This document shows positions 1-5,328 of a stretch of DNA of 5,328 nt, piece after piece (the first letter of the stretch is position 1; each line of letters begins with the position of its first letter). The DNA comes from an uncultured Filifactor sp. (lineage in GTDB: Bacteria; Bacillota; Clostridia; Peptostreptococcales; Filifactoraceae). A program made the position numbers and the translations under genes. Location of the stretch: positions 1 through 5,328 of the forward strand of contig CAMYCP010000102.1 of assembly GCA_947254385.1 (NCBI GenBank). The letters run 5' to 3'. Below the pieces are notes generated by a model. The model did no database searches. It was not told the origin of the DNA and saw nothing but the letters and a program-made list of their open reading frames with translations.

Positions 1-1
1 G

Positions 2-79
2 TATTGGAAGAAAAGGATATTTTGGTCAGACGGATACTTTGCTTGCCATAGGCTCCTCCCACCACCTAAAGGTAGTTAG
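2..79 (+). pseudogene. IS200/IS605-family TnpA transposase remnant (partial, truncated)
   Basis: The plus-strand frame starting at position 2 reads YWKKRIFWSDGYFAC and then degenerates into HRLLPPPKGS and a stop at 77-79. The block with W-S-D-G-Y-F resembles the segment just before the C-terminal helix of IS200/IS605 Y1 transposases (TnpA), where the family normally continues with a Ser-x-Gly turn and then the helix carrying the catalytic tyrosine. Here the resemblance stops at the Cys codon (44-46), where a perfect inverted repeat begins, so the catalytic-tyrosine helix is missing. The 5' part lies outside the window. I infer a dead transposase fragment. The match rests on about 15 residues recognised by eye, and an alternative frame also stays open until a stop at 49-51, so confidence is moderate. 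Confidence 0.5.
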
Positions 80-94
80 AGGAGCCTATGGCAA
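43..94. repeat. Perfect 16-bp inverted repeat (hairpin), probable IS200-type end/leader
   Basis: The arms at 43-58 and 79-94 are exact reverse complements (16 bp) around a 20-nt loop. The loop can itself form a small ACC/GGT stem (64-66 with 71-73). On the plus strand the right arm contains GAGGAG (79-84) and an ATG (88-90) that opens a six-codon frame (MAKKRI, stop at 106-108). This resembles an IS200 leader hairpin that buries the Shine-Dalgarno site and start codon of tnpA. A run of eight A follows at 93-100. It is not a canonical intrinsic terminator for either strand, because no T-run follows the stem in either direction: on the minus strand the T-run comes before the hairpin. It could still stabilise or end the hsp70 transcript. 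Confidence 0.75.
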
Positions 95-134
95 AAAAAA
101 GGATTTAATTTATGAATTTGTTGTGATTATATTG

Positions 135-2759
135 TTACATAGACTTATACATATCTTGTACGGCTTTTTTTTCTTCATCGGTCAATTCCGTTCCGTAACA
201 TATTTTTTTTACGGCGCCGGAAAGAATAACGTCCGGTTCCTGCGCAATATATTTTTCTATTGCTTTCCATACAATTTTAGAGGTATATTCGTCGCTTTGG
301 AGCGGATTTTCCGTATCGTTACTGAATATTTCCGCCAGAATTAAAGCGTGCAATTTGGAAATTTCATCAATTTCGTTTGTTTTTAAGGTATCAGCTATTT
401 TTTTAACAATTTTGGTGAGTTTTTTGTGATTTTCTTTATTTGTCCCCCTCCCGTAACGGTTAATTATACTCCATGCAATCCATTTGCTCACTTCTTTTGC
501 ATTAAAGTGTTTTTCAAGAAAGTTGATGAGTTTGTCTTCATCCGGTTCATTCATTAGAGCAAAACGAATCATGGTCTGTCGTACTTTTATTTCCGCTTCG
601 GGAACTCTAATCATATATTCTGAAAAAAAGTTTATAAAGTCACTTTCCATTATTGCGATGAGTTTTACCGCTTTTACCATAACAAAGGTACTTTGTTTAA
701 CCATAGTGGCATACGGTTCAAAATGTTTTTTTGCAATATTTAAGACTCTGCGTTTTTGTGCATCAGTCCATTCGTCATTAAAATTGCTTGCAATATCATA
801 TATATAGGCTCTCATAAAATCAGATTGCTTACTTTTATTTAAAATATCCATACACGGTTCAAAAAAGTCCTGCGGATTTGAGGCTTGAGATATGGCATCT
901 ACAGTTCCTAAAATCTGTCTGTTCAAGTCGTGTTCCGTTCGGTTTCTGTTTTTTATTGTTAAAGCCTTGAGGTTGTTTATTTCGCTTACGGCGTTTAAGT
1001 GTATTTTCTCTGTCGTTCTTATGCCTTTGGATGTTTTTTCTCCGCTTTTCAGTGAGGCGACGTCTATTTCCATGACGTTTCTCGTCTTGGGTTTGCCTGT
1101 AATCCATGCCTCCATCGTCATCATTCTGAGGGCATTGATATAGATTTGAAAACTTATCGGGGTATTTTCAGTATATACTTTATCAAAATGAACCGTTCTC
1201 GTAGCAATTTTCCTGTTCGGCAAATTTTTTGTTTTTCCGCGTCCGAGGAACAATTCTATTCCGATTACATCGGTTTCTCTGTCAAGTTTGTATTTATCTC
1301 TGATTTCTTCCGATTTGAATGGAAGGTCGGTACCGGCAGGAATTAAAAGGCTTACATATTCGGATCTTAAACCTAAATTTATGGAGTCGTTGAGTATTGT
1401 CGTGTTACGAAACAGTTGCTTTTTTTCTTCAGATGCGTATGAATCTTCCGTTTTCATCTTATTTACGTTGTATTTATGAAGACAATAGTGGTAATAGACC
1501 GCACCGCGAGCTACCGAAAGATCCGGGTCACTCGTTTCAAGCGGTTGAAAGCCGAAAAATTCTTTCAGACGTTTGCGTACAAGATAAAATTTTGTCATCC
1601 CGCCGTTAAGGATAACCGCATCTACGTTTACTCCAACCCCCGCTTTATCCAACACATCAAGAATCGGATAAATAATGTTGTCCACATCTTTTTCATCCAG
1701 CCGATCAATTTGTTTAAAATCGTCAAATTTGTAGTTATATCCCATAAGCGGCGCTACAATTTCTTCAATTTCCACTTTAGTATATATGTCTTCATAGGCG
1801 TATGAATCATAGAGGTTGATGTCCATAACTTCGACTTCATAATCATCCGGAAGTTCCACATCCGCCATGTGAGCATTTTCATACGCCAAAGAAAGATCGG
1901 TTTTCATCTTTTCCGCAAGTTTTCTAAGTTTACACATGACTTCTTCTTTGCGTTTAATGCCGACCTTTATATCATACATTTCTTCAAACCTTTTCAACAT
2001 ATCAACTGCAAGAAGTTCATCGTAATTGTCTCCTCCTAAAAGCGTGTATCTGCTGATTGCAATATCTTTTATGTCAATTATTCCGCTTTCCGTGTAGCCG
2101 ACTCTGTGGAGCGTTACGTCCAAAGTTCCGCCACCCAGGTCGAACACCATAACATTTTTTTCAGTATCGAGAGATAAAAGATCGGAAGGAATTTCACCGT
2201 CTTCCTGCATACGCATGAAATCATATATTACGGCTTTAGGTTCGTACAAGAGTATATCGTGCGTATTGTTAACATCTATTCCGGCTTTCTTTGCCGCAGA
2301 AATCGTGGCGTTACACTGATCGGAGTCAAACGATGCCGGAACGGTTATGATTACATCATTAAGTTCCTGTTGAAACAAACGTTTTTTAGCTCCGTTTATC
2401 ATATATGACAAGATTTGGGCGGAAACGTCCGACGGAGTTTTATCGGAGATTTCATCTACAAGAGGAACCTGATCCGTGACCCCCATCAACGATTTTACGG
2501 ATTTACAGACATATCCCGCTCTTGTGCCGTAGCGACTTTTCGCATAATCTCCTATATCGGTAACCATTTCTCCTTCGTTATTTTTATAGTAAAAAACTAC
2601 AGAAGGAAGAAGCGCCCCTCTCGATGTACTGCCGGTATCATTTTTTCTGTCAAGCTCCAGCACAATCGGTTTCATTTTTTCACGCACAATGTTCCCGTAC
2701 GCAATTACGGAGTTGGTTGTTCCGAGATCTATTGCCGTATAATACTGTTTTTCAGCCAT
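135..2759 (-). CDS. Divergent Hsp70 (DnaK-like) chaperone with long helical C-terminal extension
   Basis: This is an Hsp70-family ATPase of 874 residues; DnaK has about 640. Numbering is from the preferred ATG. The nucleotide-binding domain spans about 5-430: phosphate-1 motif IDLGTTNS (10-17); catalytic-lysine region KSVKSLMG (K89 aligns with DnaK K70); VPASF (P141); EPKAV (E173); phosphate-2 DLGGGTLD (D207, T212); LGGDNYDELL (241-250); adenosine motif ILNGGMTK. The nucleotide-contacting residues are therefore present and it should bind and hydrolyse ATP. Residues about 450-600 correspond to a diverged beta substrate-binding domain. From about 605 to the end the protein is helical and charged, unlike the usual lid. 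No signal peptide is seen, so it is likely cytosolic. An ATG at 2775-2777 would add six residues, but AAGGAG at 2769-2774 sits 9 nt before the ATG at 2757-2759, which favours the shorter start. It overlaps the upstream MBL-GrpE gene by 8 bp. It is not the housekeeping dnaK, given its divergence and the lack of neighbouring grpE or dnaJ genes. Confidence 0.93.
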   Translation of the reverse strand: MAEKQYYTAIDLGTTNSVIAYGNIVREKMKPIVLELDRKNDTGSTSRGALLPSVVFYYKNNEGEMVTDIGDYAKSRYGTRAGYVCKSVKSLMGVTDQVPLVDEISDKTPSDVSAQILSYMINGAKKRLFQQELNDVIITVPASFDSDQCNATISAAKKAGIDVNNTHDILLYEPKAVIYDFMRMQEDGEIPSDLLSLDTEKNVMVFDLGGGTLDVTLHRVGYTESGIIDIKDIAISRYTLLGGDNYDELLAVDMLKRFEEMYDIKVGIKRKEEVMCKLRKLAEKMKTDLSLAYENAHMADVELPDDYEVEVMDINLYDSYAYEDIYTKVEIEEIVAPLMGYNYKFDDFKQIDRLDEKDVDNIIYPILDVLDKAGVGVNVDAVILNGGMTKFYLVRKRLKEFFGFQPLETSDPDLSVARGAVYYHYCLHKYNVNKMKTEDSYASEEKKQLFRNTTILNDSINLGLRSEYVSLLIPAGTDLPFKSEEIRDKYKLDRETDVIGIELFLGRGKTKNLPNRKIATRTVHFDKVYTENTPISFQIYINALRMMTMEAWITGKPKTRNVMEIDVASLKSGEKTSKGIRTTEKIHLNAVSEINNLKALTIKNRNRTEHDLNRQILGTVDAISQASNPQDFFEPCMDILNKSKQSDFMRAYIYDIASNFNDEWTDAQKRRVLNIAKKHFEPYATMVKQSTFVMVKAVKLIAIMESDFINFFSEYMIRVPEAEIKVRQTMIRFALMNEPDEDKLINFLEKHFNAKEVSKWIAWSIINRYGRGTNKENHKKLTKIVKKIADTLKTNEIDEISKLHALILAEIFSNDTENPLQSDEYTSKIVWKAIEKYIAQEPDVILSGAVKKICYGTELTDEEKKAVQDMYKSM

Positions 2760-5067
2760 CTGTTGTCTCTCCTTCATTTTCTTTTTCCCTTACGGTAGGT
2801 AATGAAATTACGTTATCGTCAAATTTCCACCCGGGTCTTTCAACAACTACGGTTTTCTTTTCTCCTTCGTAAGAGTATGCATCGCCGATGTACGTATACT
2901 CGGCAAGTTCTTCAACTTCCGCCTCAAATTCTCTGCCGGTTATGTCAATTTGACATATGCCGCTGTCTTTTATAAAACGAAAAAGTTGTTTGAATAAAAT
3001 TGTAAGCGGCAAAATTTGCGCCGGAATTTTTATTTTTTGTCGTTTGAGTGAGGCAAGTCTCCTGTCTACAAATTCAATACTGTCCAGAAGATTTCCGTAT
3101 TCTTCGGAGTTCATTTTCGAATAGAAAGACGCTACCGCCGTGTTTTTAGCGTCCATAGCCGATTCATCAATCGTTTCGTTAAGTTCATCAAGCATTCCCT
3201 GCACAAGTTCGAGAGAATTTTTGTAGTTGTTATTTATAAAACGTAACCGTTCCAACTCATCACCTGTTGCAAATTTTGCCTCCGCCTCAGATGATTCATG
3301 CAGCGCCTTTTCAGTTTTTTTAAGTACGTCTTTTGCAGTTTGTTGAGGGCGTCGTATGCCGTATTCATCTAAAAAAGCGTCACGAATGTTTCTTAAGAGT
3401 CTATCGCAATACCTTGCGCCAAATGCGTATAAAATAGGCGAATAAGCGTCATTTTTAAGATCGGGATCTATCATTATATTGAATGCAACTATACATTTCC
3501 CTACAAAATACATTCTGCCTTTGCTGTCACGATAGTCAAGATCCTCTACAAATTCAAGATACTTTTCAGCCGATGCCTTGTCACCGTTAAGCGCTTTTTT
3601 TAAATTTGTCGTACATTCTTCCACAAGACTCAATACATATCTTCTTTTTTCTTCAGTTTCGAGATTTACTCCGTGTAGAGCGTCCAAATAGTCATCATAT
3701 CTTATTTTATCCATCTTTTTAAACGACTTGCTTACCAAATTATAAGCATCTTTTGAATGATAATCGGGATAGAGAAGACTTCCGCAAATTGCCGACCATT
3801 CGGCGCCGTTACTTTTTTGGTAAAAATTTCCTTCAGCAATAAGTTTTTGCGCTTTAATAGTTTCTTTTTGCATCACTTCACGGTATATTTTTTCTTTTAT
3901 CATTTTTTTCTCCATTTTAAGATAATACTTTGTTCCGTTAAACGCTTGTTTTACATTAATTTTATAATTTTCTTTCTTTAAGATATCACCGATTGAAAAT
4001 TTTTTTACGTCGGGATATACATGCAGCATATAAACATATTCCGCTTTGATTTTTTTTACAAAATTCAAAACTTCAACAGGGGATGCGTGCAAGCTGTATT
4101 TATCAAAATTTATTAAAACATAATCTTTTTCATCCGGATTTTGTCCCACTCTGATATACGGCTCTTTCAAAACAGTTTCTTCCCTTTGAATATTAGCTCC
4201 GTATATTAAAAATCCCATATCCGAAAATGCATCGGCAATTATGCGACATTTAGTTTCAAGAGATATAGGAATATCATAAAATACATTCCTTAAAAAATAA
4301 AATAAATCTAAGTGCCTTGGAATGCTTCTGGATAAAATATACACATTTTTGCCGTTCTGAAGATAATTTCTTATAATATTTTCAAGTTGCGTATAATCAA
4401 AATCCGTATCTAAATCAGCTTTGAGTTCTTCTTCCCATTTTTTCTTATCCATGTAGGTATTAGGGGCATTTAACAGTAAAATGTTGGGTTTAATATCTTT
4501 TATCAGCTTGAGAGAGTTTATGGCGAACAAGGTTCTGATGCTGAAATCTCCGGAATAAAGGATTCTATGGTGTCTACTTTCAATATAGGTCATAACCGCA
4601 CCTATCATATGTCCCGCCGGCATGAATGTTATATCTATACCTTTAACCTTAAACTTTTCCATAGTCGGTTTAGTTTGTATGCGATCCATGAGCGATTGAG
4701 CCTGCCTGTATCTTTCCGCCCTTACCTTGTCCGACTCGGCTCTTCCTGAGATTCTTCCCATTTCTAAAAGTTGTAAATAGATTATTCTTTTTGTGTCTTC
4801 GGTAGTAATAATTTCCGCTGTAAAAGATTGTGAGGCGATTTTTGCAAAAGAACCTATGTGATCATAATGCGCATGGCTTATAAGAATTAAGTCTATTTGA
4901 GATAAATCATGAAATTCATAAAACAAGCGTTCATAATCCGGATACAGTTCTTCTCCTCTAAGTCTCGCCCCGCAATCTAAAAGTATTCTTACCCCGTCTA
5001 TTGAAAGAAAATATGAGGATGCCCCGATTTCATTTCCTCCACCTAAAGGAATAAAATAATCACTCAT
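2752..5067 (-). CDS. MBL/beta-CASP-type metallo-hydrolase fused to a C-terminal GrpE-like domain
   Basis: This 771-residue protein has three parts. Residues 1 to about 386 form a metallo-beta-lactamase fold of the CPSF/Ysh1/RNase J type: GGGNEIGASSYF (9-20), ILLDCG, HAHYDH (65-70), GHMIGA (H153), SGDFS (D174), then a short beta-CASP-like insert with YSLHAS (H327) and MLHVYPD (H349). All usual metal ligands are visible, so a zinc-dependent nuclease or phosphodiesterase is likely. The acidic beta-CASP motif A (normally E-S-T-Y) reads NAPNTY. Residues 387-596 are helical and unrecognised. Residues about 597-762 resemble GrpE: long helices, then FIKDSGICQIDITGREFEAE and a beta tail VVVERPGWKFDDNVISLPTV, matching the GrpE pattern of a GV-x-x-I turn, an FDP-like segment and a final KGY...R-A-x-V strand. 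The start is the ATG at 5065-5067, six nt after GAGGTG. A GTG at 5074-5076 is also in frame but lies inside that Shine-Dalgarno site. It is the first gene of a two-gene unit with the Hsp70. The MBL call is firm, the GrpE call likely, and the substrate unknown. Confidence 0.9.
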   Translation of the reverse strand: MSDYFIPLGGGNEIGASSYFLSIDGVRILLDCGARLRGEELYPDYERLFYEFHDLSQIDLILISHAHYDHIGSFAKIASQSFTAEIITTEDTKRIIYLQLLEMGRISGRAESDKVRAERYRQAQSLMDRIQTKPTMEKFKVKGIDITFMPAGHMIGAVMTYIESRHHRILYSGDFSIRTLFAINSLKLIKDIKPNILLLNAPNTYMDKKKWEEELKADLDTDFDYTQLENIIRNYLQNGKNVYILSRSIPRHLDLFYFLRNVFYDIPISLETKCRIIADAFSDMGFLIYGANIQREETVLKEPYIRVGQNPDEKDYVLINFDKYSLHASPVEVLNFVKKIKAEYVYMLHVYPDVKKFSIGDILKKENYKINVKQAFNGTKYYLKMEKKMIKEKIYREVMQKETIKAQKLIAEGNFYQKSNGAEWSAICGSLLYPDYHSKDAYNLVSKSFKKMDKIRYDDYLDALHGVNLETEEKRRYVLSLVEECTTNLKKALNGDKASAEKYLEFVEDLDYRDSKGRMYFVGKCIVAFNIMIDPDLKNDAYSPILYAFGARYCDRLLRNIRDAFLDEYGIRRPQQTAKDVLKKTEKALHESSEAEAKFATGDELERLRFINNNYKNSLELVQGMLDELNETIDESAMDAKNTAVASFYSKMNSEEYGNLLDSIEFVDRRLASLKRQKIKIPAQILPLTILFKQLFRFIKDSGICQIDITGREFEAEVEELAEYTYIGDAYSYEGEKKTVVVERPGWKFDDNVISLPTVREKENEGETTDG
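2769..2774 (-). promoter_or_regulatory. Shine-Dalgarno site deciding the hsp70 start
   Basis: On the minus strand AAGGAG lies 9 nt before the ATG at 2757-2759 and inside the coding end of the MBL-GrpE gene. It directly follows the alternative ATG at 2775-2777, which has only a weaker AAGGG-type sequence upstream. This supports the downstream ATG, and a ribosome ending the MBL gene could restart there. Confidence 0.7.
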
Positions 5068-5073
5068 GGATCT

Positions 5074-5079
5074 CACCTC
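5074..5079 (-). promoter_or_regulatory. Shine-Dalgarno site deciding the MBL-GrpE start
   Basis: On the minus strand GAGGTG, fully complementary to the CACCTC of the 16S rRNA tail, lies 6 nt before the ATG at 5065-5067. The in-frame GTG at 5074-5076 is the last three bases of this site, so it is unlikely to be the real start. Confidence 0.8.
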
Positions 5080-5248
5080 TTTTCACAAAAAATACGGTTT
5101 GAAAAACCTACTTAATTGCAGAAATTGTAGTATTAATTTTTACATTAGAAATTTTTGTAATGAAACTTATATTAATATTAAAACCCGATAGAAAAATCAT
5201 TAATGTTATAACGCTTTAGTAAGGCTTTCCACACTTGCTCAGCTTTAA

Positions 5249-5269
5249 ATAATTTATGTAATAAATTAT
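5249..5269. repeat. 21-bp palindrome overlapping the candidate -10 (possible operator)
   Basis: ATAATTTAT (5249-5257) and ATAAATTAT (5261-5269) are exact reverse complements separated by GTA. The right arm overlaps the candidate TATAAT on the minus strand, a position where a dimeric repressor would block transcription. All-A/T palindromes arise easily by chance, so the operator role is inference. Confidence 0.4.
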
Positions 5270-5290
5270 ATTTGAAAAATAACTCTTCAA
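5265..5290 (-). promoter_or_regulatory. Candidate promoter for the MBL-GrpE/hsp70 operon
   Basis: The minus strand has a perfect TATAAT at 5270-5265, with TTGAAG at 5290-5285 as the nearest -35-like hexamer. The spacer is only 14 nt, shorter than the usual 16-18, so the -35 is doubtful and the region is so AT-rich that a chance -10 is possible. If real, the leader would be close to 190 nt. Confidence 0.25.
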
Positions 5291-5310
5291 CCTAAATTAT
5301 CGCATGAGCT

Positions 5311-5328
5311 TTATAACAAGCGTTATAA
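5311..5328. repeat. 18-bp palindrome at window edge, with a half-site copy at 5206-5216
   Basis: TTATAAC (5311-5317) and GTTATAA (5322-5328) are exact reverse complements around AAGC. The minus-strand sequence TTATAACGCTT of 5328-5318 recurs on the plus strand at 5206-5216, giving an 11-bp inverted repeat pair about 100 bp apart. It could be a regulator-binding site present as one full and one half copy. The window ends here, so the palindrome may continue. Confidence 0.4.

Larger units (their letters stand above)
5068..5328. other. AT-rich intergenic leader/promoter region of the operon
   Basis: I see no gene or RNA gene in these 261 bases on either strand. The region is very AT-rich and should hold the promoter for the minus-strand operon. 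It contains a 21-bp palindrome at 5249-5269 overlapping a TATAAT, an 18-bp palindrome at the window edge (5311-5328), an 11-bp inverted repeat pair, and a weak 5-bp hairpin (5096-5108) just upstream of the MBL gene. The upstream neighbour lies outside the window. Confidence 0.7.

Noticed and set aside
43..94. Integron attC site
   Set aside because: The inverted repeat is perfect over 16 bp and lacks RYYYAAC and GTTRRRY core sites at its outer ends.
43..100. Hairpin plus A-run as a canonical intrinsic terminator of hsp70
   Set aside because: On the minus strand the T-run (100-93) precedes the stem and the sequence after it (GCAAAGTATCC) is not T-rich; on the plus strand an A-run follows. The order is wrong for either direction.
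165..210. Two T8 runs (165-172, 203-210) near the 3' end of hsp70 as phase-variable or slippage sites
   Set aside because: They encode ordinary Lys-Lys codons and slipping would alter only the last few to about 25 residues; such runs are common in AT-rich genomes.
484..807. Open plus-strand frame of 107 codons opposite hsp70
   Set aside because: It has no recognisable domain or ribosome-binding context and lies opposite a well-supported conserved gene.
2415..2798. Open plus-strand frame of 127 codons opposite the hsp70 start
   Set aside because: It lies opposite the ATPase phosphate-1 region of hsp70; its translation is low-complexity and aromatic-rich, as expected of an antisense shadow.
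5087..5108. Weak terminator or attenuator before the MBL gene (GGTTT/AAACC hairpin at 5096-5108 followed by T6 on the minus strand)
   Set aside because: The stem is only 5 bp with a 3-nt loop and three bases separate it from the T-run; too weak to call in AT-rich DNA.
1..5328. CRISPR array, tRNA or rRNA gene
   Set aside because: No regularly spaced direct repeats, no cloverleaf with a T-loop consensus and no rRNA-like stretches were seen on either strand.

Overview
The window looks like a piece of a moderately AT-rich bacterial genome. It uses clear Shine-Dalgarno sites, short gene overlaps and bacterial protein families. Nothing in it fixes the taxon. The base composition and the IS200-type transposase remnant would suit a host-associated anaerobe such as Treponema or a Firmicute, but that is a low-confidence guess.

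Layout, left to right: positions 1-134 hold the end of a broken plus-strand fragment that reads like an IS200/IS605 TnpA transposase. It runs straight into a perfect 16-bp inverted repeat (43-58 / 79-94). Positions 135-2759 (minus strand) encode an 874-residue divergent Hsp70 with a complete ATPase domain, a diverged substrate-binding region and a long helical C-terminal extension. Positions 2752-5067 (minus strand) encode a 771-residue three-part protein: an N-terminal metallo-beta-lactamase (MBL) / beta-CASP-type hydrolase with all metal ligands present, a helical middle region I do not recognise, and a C-terminal region that reads like the Hsp70 nucleotide-exchange factor GrpE. Positions 5068-5328 are an AT-rich upstream region with no gene, holding palindromes and a candidate promoter.

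Both genes are transcribed right to left, MBL protein first. The hsp70 start codon lies inside the end of the MBL gene (8-bp overlap), so the two should be translationally coupled. The main reading is that this is a self-contained module in which a CPSF/RNase J-like metallo-hydrolase carries its own GrpE-like domain and is made together with a dedicated, non-housekeeping Hsp70. The Hsp70 could load, remodel or restrain the hydrolase, or the hydrolase could be directed to Hsp70-bound targets. No J-domain protein is visible in the window. I know of no characterised system with this architecture. Its function (RNA processing, stress response or defence) is inference. The transposase remnant beside it is compatible with, but does not prove, an accessory locus.
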